A DNA stretch of 64,000 bases from positions 558,001 to 622,000 of the forward strand of contig NZ_WOFU01000002.1 in assembly GCF_016879755.1 (NCBI RefSeq), written 5' to 3'. Within the stretch, counting starts at the first letter, position 1, and each line of letters begins with the position of its first letter. Shown piece by piece: positions 51,486-61,977 of the stretch. The DNA comes from Bacillus sp. B15-48. GTDB taxonomy: Bacteria; Bacillota; Bacilli; Bacillales; Cytobacillaceae. The notes beneath the pieces were generated by a model. That model saw only the letters and a program-made list of their open reading frames with translations. It was not told the DNA's origin and ran no database searches. The position numbers were made by a program, and so were the translations under genes.

Positions 51486-51542
51486 TGGTTTGATCTAGAG
51501 AAACTACCTGCATCCTCTCCGTAACAACATACTTTTTTTAAG

Positions 51543-52676
51543 CTACTGTAAAAATGCCTGGAAGACTTCATTCCCTAACAAGCGCCCTTGGCGTGTTAGC
51601 CGGATAAATTCATCTGTATACTCAATTAAACTTTTTGCTGACAAATCATTTATTTCCTGTTCGAATAAATGAAGGGGATTTACTTTAAATTTTTCTGTGA
51701 ATTTCCAAACAGACACACCTTCTGTTTTTCTTAATCCAAGAAACATCTCTTCTTCCATTTGTTCAGCCTTTGTAGTTTGGTGATTTTCCAATAATGGATA
51801 CTTGCCGTTTTGTAACGGATCGATATATTTTTTTAGCGGGCCATAATTAGACCTGCGATACCCATCGACATAACTATGTGCTCCGGCACCAAACCCGAAG
51901 TATTCGTCATTATTCCAATAAGTTAAATTATGTTTGCTTTCATATCCTCGTACAGCAAAATTACTAATTTCATATTGCCTTAACCCTTTTTTTTCCATTT
52001 CATCCATTAGCAACTCATACATTGCCGCCTCTGTTTCCTCACTAGGCAAGTGAAGCTTTCCGCGATTCATTAAGTTATAAAAAACCGTTTTCGGTTCAAT
52101 AATGAGCGAATAACCTGAGTAATGAACTAAATTTAATTCCAACGCAGTTCTTAATGTCGACTTAAACTCTTCAAGCGATTGTTCGGGCAAACTATAGATC
52201 AAATCAACACTTATATTTTCAAAACCAGTAGTTTTAGCTGTCTCAATCGACTGAAATACATCTGCTGCTCGATGCGAGCGCCCAATCGATTTTAAGAGCT
52301 CATCATTAAACGATTGCACACCAAAGCTTAAACGGTTGACTCCTGCAGATTTTAAAATGGTCATTTTTTCCTTCGTTAAATCACCAGGGTTTGCTTCAAA
52401 TGTAAATTCTGTCCTCTCATTAACCGGAAGATGCTCCCTAATTATTCGAACAAGGGAATCAAGTTGGTTCGCATTTAAAGCTGTAGGTGTCCCTCCACCG
52501 ACAAAAATGGATTGAAGCTCATTATCTGGGAAATCAGCAACCGTCATTTTTATTTCTTTTTCAAGGCTAGATAAATATTCTCCAATCGGCTGCCTATCCA
52601 TTAATACTTTATTAAAATCGCAATAATGGCAAATATGGTGACAAAAGGGAATATGGATATAGGCTGCTTGTATCAA
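51543..52676 (-). CDS. hemW: Radical-SAM heme chaperone HemW
   Basis: This is a 377-residue radical-SAM protein with CHHICHYCDF (CX3CX2C, [4Fe-4S]), FVGGGTPT and the HemW-type C-terminal part. HemW lacks coproporphyrinogen oxidase activity and inserts heme into respiratory enzymes. The B. subtilis homologue lies in the same place and was earlier called hemN. TTG 52676 is preceded by CAGGAAGTGATG. Confidence 0.94.
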   Translation of the reverse strand: MIQAAYIHIPFCHHICHYCDFNKVLMDRQPIGEYLSSLEKEIKMTVADFPDNELQSIFVGGGTPTALNANQLDSLVRIIREHLPVNERTEFTFEANPGDLTKEKMTILKSAGVNRLSFGVQSFNDELLKSIGRSHRAADVFQSIETAKTTGFENISVDLIYSLPEQSLEEFKSTLRTALELNLVHYSGYSLIIEPKTVFYNLMNRGKLHLPSEETEAAMYELLMDEMEKKGLRQYEISNFAVRGYESKHNLTYWNNDEYFGFGAGAHSYVDGYRRSNYGPLKKYIDPLQNGKYPLLENHQTTKAEQMEEEMFLGLRKTEGVSVWKFTEKFKVNPLHLFEQEINDLSAKSLIEYTDEFIRLTRQGRLLGNEVFQAFLQ

Positions 52677-52696
52677 ATCATCACTTCCTGTTTTTT

Positions 52697-52744
52697 AAAA
52701 AAGAGGCTAGAACCGGTTGAGTCCAATAACCCCGGTCTAACCTC
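52697..52744 (-). terminator. Terminator of lepA
   Basis: GAGGTTAGACCGG and CCGGTTCTAGCCTC form a long stem with one bulge, followed on the minus strand by TTTTTT. Confidence 0.85.
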
Positions 52745-52755
52745 TCCTTTATATT

Positions 52756-54591
52756 TTATTTTTTCAAATTATTGTCATCCATCTTAAGCACAGCCATGAA
52801 TGCTTCTTGAGGTACTTCAACAGAACCTACTTGCTTCATTCGTTTTTTTCCTTCTTTTTGCTTTTCCAATAACTTTCTCTTTCTGGAGATATCTCCACCA
52901 TAACATTTTGCTAATACGTTTTTACGGATCGCTTTTATCGATGAACGGGCGACAATTTTTGTACCGATCGCTGCTTGTATAGGAACTTCGAATTGCTGTC
53001 TAGGAATCAGTTCTTTAAGCTTTTCAACAATGACTTTTCCACGTTCATAGGCAAAGTCTCTATGCACAATAAAACTGAGAGCGTCCACTTTTTCTGCATT
53101 AAGCAAAATGTCCATTTTCACAAGGGTAGATGGCTTATAACCAATTAATTCATAATCAAAAGAGGCATACCCTTTTGTGTTTGATTTTAACTGATCGAAA
53201 AAGTCATAAACAATTTCAGATAGCGGAATTTCATAGACGATACTAACACGAGTTTCGTCCAAGTATTGCATATCAATAAAAACTCCACGCTTATCCTGGC
53301 ATATTTCCATGATTGGTCCTACAAAATCATTTGGGGCCATCATCGTAGCTTTTACATATGGTTCTTCAATGCGATCAATTTTTTGTGGATCTGGCATATT
53401 CGAAGGATTATCTACCTTTATTTCAGATCCATCAGTCATAACCACATGATAAATAACACTTGGTGCCGTTGTAATTAGATCAATTTTAAATTCCCTTTCA
53501 ATCCGTTCCTGAATGATTTCCATATGAAGCAACCCAAGAAACCCACAGCGAAAGCCAAATCCTAACGCCTGTGAAGTTTCCGGTTCATATTGCAAGGCAG
53601 AATCATTTAATTCCAGTTTTTCTAGCGCTTCTCTTAAATCATTAAATCTCGCTGTATCAATTGGATAAAGCCCGCAATATACCATTGGATTTAATTTACG
53701 ATAGCCAGGCAAAGGCTGAGTCGCACCGTTTTTCGCATTTGTTATCGTATCCCCGACACTTGTGTCACCGACGTTTTTAATCGCCGCAGTCAAAAAGCCA
53801 ACATCACCAACTGATAACTCATCAACCAGGACTGGTTTTGGATTAAAGACTCCAACTTCCGTCACTTCAAACTCTTTTCCAGTCGCCATCATTTTAATTT
53901 TGTCGCCAGCTTTAACGGTTCCATCAACGACGCGTATATAAGCCACAACGCCACGGTAAGCGTCATATAAAGAGTCAAAGATTAGTGCTTTTAATGGAGC
54001 GTCAGGATCGCCTTCTGGTGCAGGGACCTTTTTGACAATTTCTTCAAGGATTTCTTCAATCCCTATTCCTGCCTTCGCAGACGCCAGTACAGCTTCAGAC
54101 GCATCTAGCCCAATGACATCTTCAATTTCACCTCTAACTCGCTCAGGGTCAGCACTTGGAAGGTCAATTTTATTAATAACCGGTAAGATTTCCAAGTCAT
54201 TGTCTAACGCCAAATAAACATTGGCAAGCGTCTGTGCTTCAATCCCTTGAGCAGCATCAACTACAAGAATTGCCCCCTCACAAGCAGCAAGACTTCTAGA
54301 CACTTCGTACGTAAAATCGACATGTCCAGGGGTATCAATTAAATGAAAGGTATAAAGTTCTCCATCGGATGCCTTGTATTTCAATTGGACAGAATTTAAT
54401 TTAATTGTTATACCACGTTCACGCTCTAAGTCCATCGAATCCAGGAGCTGTTCCTTCATTTCCCTTGATGTTAAAGCATTTGTTTTTTCAAGGATACGAT
54501 CTGCAAGTGTCGATTTCCCATGGTCAATATGGGCAATAATTGAAAAATTACGGATCCTAGATTGTTGTTTCAATCTTTCTTCTCTACTCAT
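52756..54591 (-). CDS. lepA: Translation elongation factor 4 (LepA)
   Basis: This is a 611-residue ribosomal GTPase involved in back-translocation or initiation quality. G1 [10 protein letters not shown]3 DTPGHVDF, G4 NKIDLP; then domains II-V and the LepA-specific C-terminal domain ([20 protein letters not shown]). Almost identical in pattern to B. subtilis LepA. It lies downstream of spoIIP-yqxA and upstream of hemW. Confidence 0.98.
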   Translation of the reverse strand: MSREERLKQQSRIRNFSIIAHIDHGKSTLADRILEKTNALTSREMKEQLLDSMDLERERGITIKLNSVQLKYKASDGELYTFHLIDTPGHVDFTYEVSRSLAACEGAILVVDAAQGIEAQTLANVYLALDNDLEILPVINKIDLPSADPERVRGEIEDVIGLDASEAVLASAKAGIGIEEILEEIVKKVPAPEGDPDAPLKALIFDSLYDAYRGVVAYIRVVDGTVKAGDKIKMMATGKEFEVTEVGVFNPKPVLVDELSVGDVGFLTAAIKNVGDTSVGDTITNAKNGATQPLPGYRKLNPMVYCGLYPIDTARFNDLREALEKLELNDSALQYEPETSQALGFGFRCGFLGLLHMEIIQERIEREFKIDLITTAPSVIYHVVMTDGSEIKVDNPSNMPDPQKIDRIEEPYVKATMMAPNDFVGPIMEICQDKRGVFIDMQYLDETRVSIVYEIPLSEIVYDFFDQLKSNTKGYASFDYELIGYKPSTLVKMDILLNAEKVDALSFIVHRDFAYERGKVIVEKLKELIPRQQFEVPIQAAIGTKIVARSSIKAIRKNVLAKCYGGDISRKRKLLEKQKEGKKRMKQVGSVEVPQEAFMAVLKMDDNNLKK

Positions 54592-54715
54592 TGTTGCTTC
54601 ACTCCTACCTTACTCGCGCATACACACTATTTTTTGATTATATCAGCAGGGAATTGAAGATTCAATTACAAAAGCGGAAGTGGCCCATACGAACCGCTTA
54701 TTAATCATAAAGTGC

Positions 54716-54749
54716 AGAAGAAAAGCAGCAAGTGTATCCCCGCTGCTTT
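54716..54749 (-). terminator. Terminator after yqxA
   Basis: AAAGCAGC / GCTGCTTT (54749-54742 / 54729-54722) with a 12-nt loop, then TCTTC on the minus strand. Confidence 0.75.
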
Positions 54750-54752
54750 TTG

Positions 54753-55082
54753 TTATTTTGTTATGATATCTAGCGATTTTGTTACAGTAGATTCGATTCC
54801 TTCGGCGATTTTTTTTCCTATTGAAGAAAAGAAATTAAATGTTTCCATCTTCTCTAATTGCTCTCGTTTCTTCTGTAAATCATGACTAGAGACATTATTT
54901 CCGAAAATGGTCGTTTCATTTTTTCCTTTTTCATTTTCCTTTACTATAAAGGCCGATTGAAAACTAGGATCCTCATAACCCTTCATATCGTGAATTCCAT
55001 TATTTGCAAGCTGCATTCCCGTCAATACGCAAACGAACATGATACACGCTAATAGAAAGGTTTTCAGCATAAATAATTTCAT
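54753..55082 (-). CDS. yqxA: DUF3679 family protein YqxA
   Basis: This 109-residue protein has one N-terminal membrane segment (about 7-24, TFLLACIMFVCVLTGMQLANNG) and a polar extracytoplasmic part. DUF3679 members are found downstream of spoIIP. The function is unknown; a sporulation link is inferred from position. ATG 55082 follows GGGTGATAAAAG. The gap to spoIIP is 26 bp. Confidence 0.83.
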   Translation of the reverse strand: MKLFMLKTFLLACIMFVCVLTGMQLANNGIHDMKGYEDPSFQSAFIVKENEKGKNETTIFGNNVSSHDLQKKREQLEKMETFNFFSSIGKKIAEGIESTVTKSLDIITK

Positions 55083-55108
55083 CTTTTATCACCCTAGCCT
55101 GGCAAAAA

Positions 55109-56302
55109 TTAATGATTTAGTTGTGCATCCACTTGTTCTGCTTGCCAATAGTATTCACTGAATACATCGGCTAGTGCATCTGCTGATCGGTAAAGCTCCT
55201 CGAATGTATTATCCACCCCACCAAACTCTACTAATAATACATTTTGTGATAAATCTTGATTGTACACTCCATTCATACCAGCGCCCTTATTTTCAATGAT
55301 GCCTCGACTCAAACCTTTATAGTTCTCTTCCAATAAATGATGCAGTTCGGATGCAAATTTTAAATTCTTCTCATAGTTTTGGTTATTGCCACCAATAACG
55401 AAAGCTAGCTTTGCATATGATTCTCCATCGATTGTGATCGTTGTATCTTTTTTGCGTCTGCTATCACGATGAATATCAATAAAATAGGTTAAATCACGAC
55501 TTCCTGTCATCGCCTCCTGAACAACGCCTCTAGATTCCTGGTAGGCTTGACTAAACCTCAGCCCTTTCTCATTTAACTGGCCCATTATATCGGTTTTATC
55601 TACAGTCGTGCCAATCCCTTTCGCCACAAGACTTTCTTTTAATCGGTCACCGATATTCGTTACATTTACTTGTGAATGATAGGCATGATCTGGATTTGTT
55701 ACCCCTTCTAAGTAAGGCAGGAAAGACTCACGATTATGGGAAAAATAAAGATAGACTACCTTTTGGTCCCCCGTTGAATTCGGTGGCGCTACGGAGCCTC
55801 CACCACTCCCTTCCCCAGTGTTAATATCTTCCGTATTCTTTAAAGCCGCCTCCTGCTCCGCTTGAAGCACTTCAAGGGGAGGTGCAGACTCTATCGGCAT
55901 ATTCGTATAATTCGTTCCTTCCCCTGCTACTAATATTTTCCCATCAAATAAATCAAATCCTGGAAGTTCTCTGCCAAGAAAACTTCTAGGATCATCTAAA
56001 CTAATATTCGTTGATAGTTCGAAAGCTAAGCTTGATAAACGAATTGTTTTCTCAGTTTCTGGGAGAGATTGCAAAAATTGATGATTTTCCCAACCCATTA
56101 GCCGGTATAATGCCTCGCCATCAATCGTGTCTGCTGCATGATTAATTGAAGCAGATGTGATTCGTAACTCCGGCTTTAAAGAAGTCAACATTCCACTTAA
56201 AGTAAAGACAGCGATAAGAAAAAATATAAAAAACAATGCTACTCTTAGTAGGCTTGTCCCTTGAACAGTTACAATCATTCCTCGTCCTTTTAAACGTTTC
56301 AC
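55109..56302 (-). CDS. spoIIP: Stage II sporulation protein P (SpoIIP)
   Basis: This is a 397-residue peptidoglycan amidase/endopeptidase that, with SpoIID and SpoIIM, drives engulfment. An N-terminal membrane segment (about 17-36) precedes a linker and the catalytic domain from about 185: YLYFSHNRESFLPYL (His), FIDIHRDSRR (His) and LLVEFGGVDNTFEEL (Glu). GTG 56302 follows GAGGTGGAACG. Gpr is immediately upstream. Confidence 0.95.
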   Translation of the reverse strand: MKRLKGRGMIVTVQGTSLLRVALFFIFFLIAVFTLSGMLTSLKPELRITSASINHAADTIDGEALYRLMGWENHQFLQSLPETEKTIRLSSLAFELSTNISLDDPRSFLGRELPGFDLFDGKILVAGEGTNYTNMPIESAPPLEVLQAEQEAALKNTEDINTGEGSGGGSVAPPNSTGDQKVVYLYFSHNRESFLPYLEGVTNPDHAYHSQVNVTNIGDRLKESLVAKGIGTTVDKTDIMGQLNEKGLRFSQAYQESRGVVQEAMTGSRDLTYFIDIHRDSRRKKDTTITIDGESYAKLAFVIGGNNQNYEKNLKFASELHHLLEENYKGLSRGIIENKGAGMNGVYNQDLSQNVLLVEFGGVDNTFEELYRSADALADVFSEYYWQAEQVDAQLNH

Positions 56303-56400
56303 CGTTCCACCTCTTTTAGCAAGTCTAGTAATTCATATGACTTTACTAGAAAAGATAGAACATAAAACAAAAAACGTTCTACAAAAGACAGTTACATGAT

Positions 56401-57525
56401 TTAATGAGTATAACTTCCCACATTATCTTCGTTTACTTTAGAATGTAAGGCAGCATTCAATCCACTCGCGATTAAGTTTGCCATGTCTTCAATAAAAACA
56501 TCTACCTCTTTAGGTGTAACCATCAAATTATGTCCCAATGGCGCAAGAACTTCATAGATTAATTTCCGCTTTTCTTCTTCTTCAAGTGTTCCGACCATTC
56601 CTAAAAATGTTTGTCTTTGTTCTTCCTCTGGCAAGTCCTTATCCGTAAGTTTCTTTTTCTTTCCAAAGGTCATTCCCGCTGGAACTAACGACCTAGATGG
56701 ACGATCTCCTTCGCGCATTTCTTTGCCAAAATGTTTTAAGATAAAGTCTATCGCATCACTTGTAATTGAAACAGCATCAACAACGGTTGGAACTCCAATG
56801 GCAATGACTGGTACTCCAAGAGTTTCTTGACTAATTTCCTTTCGTTTGTTTCCAACTCCGGACCCTGGATGAATCCCTGTATCTGAAATTTGGATTGTAC
56901 TGTTTACTCTTTCAATTGACCTGGAAGCTAAAGCATCGATGGCAATGACAAAGTCTGGTTTTGTTTTTTCAACTACACCGTAAATAATATCACTCGTTTC
57001 GATTCCAGTGAGTCCCATAACCCCTGGAGCTAACGCGCTGACTGGACGATATCCATCCTCAACATGTTCAGGTTGCAATTCATATAAGTGACGAGTTACG
57101 AGTAAATTCTCACAAACAATCGGTCCAAGCGCATCAGGGGTCACATTCCAATTCCCTAAACCTACAATGAGACACTTAGCATCTTTCCCAATTCCTTTTT
57201 GCTTAAGGAAATTTGCAAACTCAGAAGCAAATACAGTCTGAACTTTTCTTTGAAGTTCACTATCTTGTTGGCGAATACCAAGAACTTCAATGGTTAAATA
57301 TTTGCCGCTTTTTTTCCCAATGATTTTTTCTCCCTCACTTGTAACTTCCACCGAAGAAATTTTTATATCATTCTCTTCTTTTTCTTTTATAATTACACCT
57401 TCAAGATGTGACACATCCGATTCATCTTGTACAGTCGCCACTCGTTCAGTGACTGCCATTTCCCGAGCTTCAATTGCTAAATCAGTTCTGACTGAATACA
57501 TACTTAAATCAATTGAATCTTTCAT
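56401..57525 (-). CDS. gpr: Germination protease Gpr
   Basis: This 374-residue spore protease degrades small acid-soluble spore proteins at germination. It is made as a zymogen; the N-terminal propeptide [22 protein letters not shown] shows the TDLA(I)E processing region. [25 protein letters not shown] and the C-terminal [12 protein letters not shown] match the family. ATG 57525 follows GGAGGAGGGTG. A CATTATA at 57570-57564 resembles a sigma-G/sigma-F -10, but the -35 is not clear. Confidence 0.95.
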   Translation of the reverse strand: MKDSIDLSMYSVRTDLAIEAREMAVTERVATVQDESDVSHLEGVIIKEKEENDIKISSVEVTSEGEKIIGKKSGKYLTIEVLGIRQQDSELQRKVQTVFASEFANFLKQKGIGKDAKCLIVGLGNWNVTPDALGPIVCENLLVTRHLYELQPEHVEDGYRPVSALAPGVMGLTGIETSDIIYGVVEKTKPDFVIAIDALASRSIERVNSTIQISDTGIHPGSGVGNKRKEISQETLGVPVIAIGVPTVVDAVSITSDAIDFILKHFGKEMREGDRPSRSLVPAGMTFGKKKKLTDKDLPEEEQRQTFLGMVGTLEEEEKRKLIYEVLAPLGHNLMVTPKEVDVFIEDMANLIASGLNAALHSKVNEDNVGSYTH

Positions 57526-57627
57526 TATGCACCCTCCTCCAATAATTATTTCCTATCTTTTCCTATAATGTAAAACTTCATTCAAAACGAATATGTTTTA
57601 TCATTTTCGAAAATAAAAAATAAAAAC

Positions 57628-57655
57628 ATTTCACTTAAAACGAAGTGAAATCAAT
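57628..57655 (-). terminator. Terminator on the minus strand between rpsT and gpr
   Basis: ATTTCACTTC / AAGTGAAAT arms (57628-57636 / 57642-57651) are followed on the minus strand by TTTTTATTTTTTATTTTC. It would stop holA-side transcription before gpr. Confidence 0.65.
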
Positions 57656-57774
57656 GAAGAGTATTGCATTATTGACTGCTGAATGATAAAATATCTCTTG
57701 TTCTTAACAATTAAGAAAACGTACTGGAAAGGTCGAGTTCCATTAATTCTCGACGCTTTTAGGAGGTGAACGGA

Positions 57775-58035
57775 ATGCCAAACATTAAATCTGCTATTAA
57801 ACGTGTAAAAGTTAGTGAAGCTAATAGAGCACAAAACATTACAGTTAAATCTGCGATGCGTACCGCTGTAAAAAAAGCTGAAGCTGCAATCGTTAATAAC
57901 GATAGCGAAGCAAACACAGCATTTGCTGCTGCTGCAAGCAAGCTTGACAAAGCTGCTACTAAAGGACTTATCCATAAAAACGCAGCTGCCCGCAAAAAAT
58001 CTCGCTTAATGAAAAAATTGAACGCAAACGGTTAA
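57775..58035 (+). CDS. rpsT: 30S ribosomal protein S20
   Basis: This is an 86-residue, very basic, helical primary 16S rRNA-binding protein. It begins [20 protein letters not shown] and ends with [20 protein letters not shown], the S20 signature. ATG 57775 follows AGGAGGTGAACGG. It is divergent from holA and convergent with nothing, as in B. subtilis; a terminator follows. Confidence 0.98.
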   Translation: MPNIKSAIKRVKVSEANRAQNITVKSAMRTAVKKAEAAIVNNDSEANTAFAAAASKLDKAATKGLIHKNAAARKKSRLMKKLNANG

Positions 58036-58069
58036 TTTTTTCATCAAACGATTCGTTTGAGAACATACA

Positions 58070-58105
58070 AAAACGACCACTTGTAAAGGGTCGTTTTTTA
58101 TTTTG
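58070..58105 (+). terminator. Terminator of rpsT
   Basis: AAAACGACC and GGTCGTTTT (58070-58078 / 58089-58097), then TTATTTT. Confidence 0.88.
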
Positions 58106-58122
58106 TATACACAAAAACACTA

Positions 58123-58157
58123 AGCGCCAAACACGTACAAATGGTTGGCGCTTTTTC
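58123..58157. terminator. Hairpin between rpsT and holA ends
   Basis: AGCGCCAA (58123-58130) and TTGGCGCT (58145-58152) form an 8-bp stem. A T run follows on the plus strand; on the minus strand it lies right after holA and may also act there. Confidence 0.6.
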
Positions 58158-58166
58158 ATCAATTCT

Positions 58167-59183
58167 TTACGATCGATTAAGCTGTAACACGATCATTTCA
58201 ACCAATAATTCCTTTTTCATTCCGCCTGTTTTCATCTGAAAATCGGCATTAGCAATCATTTTTATAATTTTCGTCAATTCTTCATCGGAAAAATACTTAG
58301 CCTGCCCAGCTGCCAACTTTACACGATAAGGATGGGCTTTCAAAAAACCTGCCATTTGTTGCTGTCCATAACCTTTTCGACTTAATTCTTTTACTTGATA
58401 AATCAAACGAAACTGCCCTGCCATTAGCGCTAATATTTTGATTGGCTCCTCATTTTGTTTAAGTAAATCATAATAAATACGTAATGCGTCTTCGATATTA
58501 CGATGAACGATTTTATCGATTAGCGAAAAAATATTTTGTTCAAGTGATCTCGCCACGAGCTTGTCCACCATGTTCGAATCAATCTCTTTTGCTTCTCCAG
58601 CATACATGACCAGCTTGTCGACTTCACTCGCAAGCATAAAAAGATTGGGTCCAGCAAGAGTTAGCATCATCTCAATTGCTTCTATCTTAATACTTACACC
58701 ATTGCTATTCGCCCTGTTTTTTATCCATGATTTCAAGTCAGCTTCACCAAGTGTTTTTGCCTCTCCAACGATTGCCTTTCGTTTTAATGCTTTCGTAATT
58801 TTTTTCCTTTCATCTAATTTTTCATAGGGAGCAGCAAAAACGACAACTGAATAAGGGGATGGCTCTGACAAATAAGCTTCAAGTCTAGATAAATTATGTT
58901 CTACTTTCCCCTTTTGCTTTTCTGAAGTTAAAAAAACTGGATTTTGAAGAAAAATCAGCCTTTTTTCTCCCATAAATGGAAAAGTTTCCGCATCTTCTAC
59001 TGCTGCTTCGATTGGGGTTTCTTCGAGATCGTAACTGGAAAAATTAAAATCGATTTCCTCTTCCCGTAACACATTTTTTATCAGCAGTTGCTTCGTTTCA
59101 TTAATTAAGAACGATTCGGTCCCATACAATAAATAAATAGGTTCAATTTTCTGTTTGTTGATTTCTTTCCAAATATGTAGCAC
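58167..59183 (-). CDS. holA: DNA polymerase III delta subunit HolA
   Basis: This 338-residue clamp-loader subunit opens the beta clamp. It is an AAA+-like fold without Walker ATPase activity: IYLLYGTESFLINETKQLL, AETFPFMGEKRLIFLQN, and the C-terminal collar domain with ALMAGQFRLIYQVKELSRKG. GTG 59183 follows GGAGAACAG. It is in the yqeN position, with comEC upstream on the same strand. Confidence 0.93.
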   Translation of the reverse strand: MLHIWKEINKQKIEPIYLLYGTESFLINETKQLLIKNVLREEEIDFNFSSYDLEETPIEAAVEDAETFPFMGEKRLIFLQNPVFLTSEKQKGKVEHNLSRLEAYLSEPSPYSVVVFAAPYEKLDERKKITKALKRKAIVGEAKTLGEADLKSWIKNRANSNGVSIKIEAIEMMLTLAGPNLFMLASEVDKLVMYAGEAKEIDSNMVDKLVARSLEQNIFSLIDKIVHRNIEDALRIYYDLLKQNEEPIKILALMAGQFRLIYQVKELSRKGYGQQQMAGFLKAHPYRVKLAAGQAKYFSDEELTKIIKMIANADFQMKTGGMKKELLVEMIVLQLNRS

Positions 59184-59300
59184 CTGTTCTCCTCGCTCCG
59201 TTCATTCAATTTCCTCTTTCTATCGTAAAGAAGCTTGGTCCGTTTGGCAAGCATGCGGAATCGCCAAATTTAATCTAGCGATTCCACAATTTATAGTAAA

Positions 59301-59337
59301 CGTTGTATATAAGCCCCGGGTAACTTATATAACAACG
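59301..59337. repeat. Strong inverted repeat between holA and yqzM
   Basis: CGTTGTATATAAG (59301-59313) and CTTATATAACAACG (59324-59337) pair along 13 bp with one bulged base around a CCCGGG-containing loop. No T run follows on either strand, so it may be an operator or RNA structure. A second hairpin, GGAATCGC / GCGATTCC (59257-59264 / 59278-59285), lies 16 bp away. Confidence 0.55.
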
Positions 59338-59434
59338 GTGCACCATGTTAGAATATTAGAAAACGCTTTACTACACTGGTATTTTCACAAAAAATCGTCT
59401 ATACTAAATCTGAAAATAGGAGGGGGATGGGCTA

Positions 59435-59569
59435 ATGAATCAATTTGAAAAGAATATCAATAATAAACGACATGATATTGTTGATGCAGGAGTTGGTTTC
59501 ATCGTTTCATTTGTTTTTTTTGCAACGATGTTCATCATTGCAACAGTGATTCAAGTGATTGGAAGTTAA
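59435..59569 (+). CDS. yqzM: YqzM family small membrane protein
   Basis: This 44-residue protein has a polar N-terminus (NQFEKNINNKRHDIVDAGVG) and one membrane helix (about 21-42). It is the YqzM family, always beside comEC-holA in Bacillus; function unknown. ATG 59435 follows ATAGGAGGGGG. A TATACT -10-like box stands at 59400-59405, without a good -35. Confidence 0.85.
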   Translation: MNQFEKNINNKRHDIVDAGVGFIVSFVFFATMFIIATVIQVIGS

Positions 59570-59595
59570 TAAATACTTACTTTGCTTGAATGGTG

Positions 59596-59624
59596 GGGAT
59601 TGCCTAATGGCAGTCTCTTTTTTG
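59596..59624 (+). terminator. Terminator of yqzM
   Basis: GATTGCC and GGCAGTC (one wobble pair) with a 4-nt loop, then TCTTTTTTG. Confidence 0.85.
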
Positions 59625-59654
59625 TTATCTTAAGACTGATGGTTTAATTACATC

Positions 59655-61976
59655 CTATGGAATCCAAGTACGAAAGGTTCCATTTTTTCCTTTAAAAAGA
59701 TACAAAATTGCACCGTTTTGATCCGTACGATAAATTTCAACATTCCCCTCTTCTAACCGTTCAAGTACATCTTTATGTGGGTGCCCGTAACGATTTCCAC
59801 GACCCACAGTAATAACAGCAACCTCTGGTAAAATCGTATCGAGAAAAAGTTGAGAAGTTGATGAATTACTGCCATGATGCCCTACCTTTAAAAAATCAAC
59901 CTTCAGATCACGAAAGACAGTTATTAGCTGTTCCTCCCCGCTTTGCTCTAAGTCACCAGTAAATAGCCATGTTTTCCCGCCAACCTGTGCCCAAATAACA
60001 ATCGATCCATCGTTCTTCTTTGAAAGCTCCTCCATCGGGCTAAGCACCAGAAACCGATTGTCTTCAACATACCAACCATGCCCCTTTCCGACAATTTCTA
60101 CTTTAATCTTTTTTCTCATGGCCATTTCTAAAATTTCAATTTCCTTCTCCGATCGTTCGCTCGCAACTGGCAACATGATTTCCTTAATTTTTAATTCAGA
60201 GATTAACGCAATCGCTCCGCCAATATGATCCATATCCCCATGAGTTAAAATAAGCTTATCGATTTTTCTAATCCCTTCGCTTTTCAAATATGGAACGAGC
60301 ACATCTTTTCCAACTTCATAAGCATCTCTACGGCTTTGCCAATCTTCTCTATTAAAAGTAATCGTCCCTCCAGTATCAATTACGTAAGTACCACGTTGAT
60401 AAGGAAGCTGTATAAGAATGCTATCACCTTGACCAACATCGACAAAAACAATCTTTCCATACGGTGAAAGGTAAGGAGACACAAGTTGAATGAAGATTGG
60501 AAGGAATGGAAGGACAAATAAGAAAAGAAGCTTACTGTGGCTAAAATATTTCTTTTCCCACCAAATAAATGTAACCACTAATGTAACAATGTAAATGAAC
60601 AATTGAACGCTAGCAGGTTTACCTATAATAAGAGAAGACATTGGCAACGAGGCAAAGGAATAGGAAAAAGTATTCGTCAACAAAATTAATTTTGTAATGA
60701 GCGGAAGCAACAAATCTAGAGCAAATGGAAAAACAAGTTGAATGAAATATACAACCAAAATCAAAGGAAGAAGAATGATTGAAAAAAGCGGAACAAATAG
60801 CAAATTTGAGACGACGGCAATCAATGAAATCTCATAAAAATAATTGATAATAATGGGGATACTTGTTAAGTGGGAGATAATGGAGACTACAGCTATTCTA
60901 GAAAGATAAGATGAAAATCGGCAAATAATTCTTCCTGCAGAAAGAATAAGTGCCAAACTTACAAAAAATGATAGTTGGAACCCTGGCTCATAAATGATCA
61001 TTGGAGATAAGGTGATTAGCAACAAACATGTAATTGAGAGGATGTCAATGGGGGGAATTCTAAGTTTCCATCTTCGTAAAAGCAAAAAAATTAAAAGCAT
61101 TGTTGCAGCGCGCATGACCGAAGGTGCTAATCCAGTTAAGATGGCATAAAGCGGAAGCAAGATGATTAGGGAAAGTTCTGCCTTTTCCTTCGTTACTCCA
61201 AAGAAAAGCAGCAAATAAAAAACCATACCTGTAAGCAGGCCAACATGCAAACCTGAAATCGCCAACAGATGAACCGTACCGTTTTTTGTATAACTGTCTT
61301 TTGTTTCTGGACTCATTAATTGCCGATCACCAAATAATAGTGCAGAAAAGATTGCGGCAGTTTCTTCCTCAAGATGATCAGCAAATGTTTGAACCTCTTT
61401 TTGTCTATATGTTCGCAAAATCGTTAATATATTTCTTTTCCCATGCGATATTCGATTTAAATCTATTTCTTCCGGTTCAAGCATCCAATAAATATTCTTT
61501 CTTTGTAAATATTGCTGGTAGTTAAAACCATTTGGATTTCTTGATTGACCTGGTTGTTTAAGACTACCAGCAAGGAAAATTTTTGTTCCAGGATATATGG
61601 TCTCTTTTAAAGAGACCTTTTCCTGGGAGGAACGGATACGATAACTCAACATCGCCTTTTCACGTTCAGGAAGAATTTCTACGAGAGCGGATAACCTGTC
61701 GCCGTCAAATTTAACCTCGTCAATAATACGAATCGTAAAACTCGTTTCCTTTCCACTGAATACTGATTCTTGCGCTCCTTCGGATAAATTGGCTACATGG
61801 ATAAAGAACAGATACACAATCAAAAAAAAGCTTAATTGCCGATACGTGAATTTTTTATAAATGAATAAAATAAGATAAAACGCAAGAAAAACAAAACTAA
61901 ATGCAAAAGCATTTTCAAAAACAGTTAGAAGAGCTAAAATCGCAATAATTGCTACATAAATGCAATTCCCTCTCAT
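59655..61976 (-). CDS. comEC: Competence DNA channel protein ComEC
   Basis: This 773-residue membrane protein moves single-stranded DNA across the membrane during transformation. N-terminal membrane segments and an extracytoplasmic OB-like domain (about 70-190) precede the competence domain with about 8 membrane helices (about 220-480, HLLAISGLHVGLLTG). A C-terminal metallo-beta-lactamase-like domain has VFVDVGQGDSILIQ, LTHGDMDHIGG and VGHHGSNSSTSQ. Length is like B. subtilis ComEC. It starts 1 nt after comEB. Confidence 0.96.
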   Translation of the reverse strand: MRGNCIYVAIIAILALLTVFENAFAFSFVFLAFYLILFIYKKFTYRQLSFFLIVYLFFIHVANLSEGAQESVFSGKETSFTIRIIDEVKFDGDRLSALVEILPEREKAMLSYRIRSSQEKVSLKETIYPGTKIFLAGSLKQPGQSRNPNGFNYQQYLQRKNIYWMLEPEEIDLNRISHGKRNILTILRTYRQKEVQTFADHLEEETAAIFSALLFGDRQLMSPETKDSYTKNGTVHLLAISGLHVGLLTGMVFYLLLFFGVTKEKAELSLIILLPLYAILTGLAPSVMRAATMLLIFLLLRRWKLRIPPIDILSITCLLLITLSPMIIYEPGFQLSFFVSLALILSAGRIICRFSSYLSRIAVVSIISHLTSIPIIINYFYEISLIAVVSNLLFVPLFSIILLPLILVVYFIQLVFPFALDLLLPLITKLILLTNTFSYSFASLPMSSLIIGKPASVQLFIYIVTLVVTFIWWEKKYFSHSKLLFLFVLPFLPIFIQLVSPYLSPYGKIVFVDVGQGDSILIQLPYQRGTYVIDTGGTITFNREDWQSRRDAYEVGKDVLVPYLKSEGIRKIDKLILTHGDMDHIGGAIALISELKIKEIMLPVASERSEKEIEILEMAMRKKIKVEIVGKGHGWYVEDNRFLVLSPMEELSKKNDGSIVIWAQVGGKTWLFTGDLEQSGEEQLITVFRDLKVDFLKVGHHGSNSSTSQLFLDTILPEVAVITVGRGNRYGHPHKDVLERLEEGNVEIYRTDQNGAILYLFKGKNGTFRTWIP

Positions 61977-61977
61977 T

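Noticed and set aside
57631-57995. Two minus-strand frames covering rpsT
   Set aside because: They are antisense shadows of the S20 gene; codons follow rpsT, and no ribosome site is seen.
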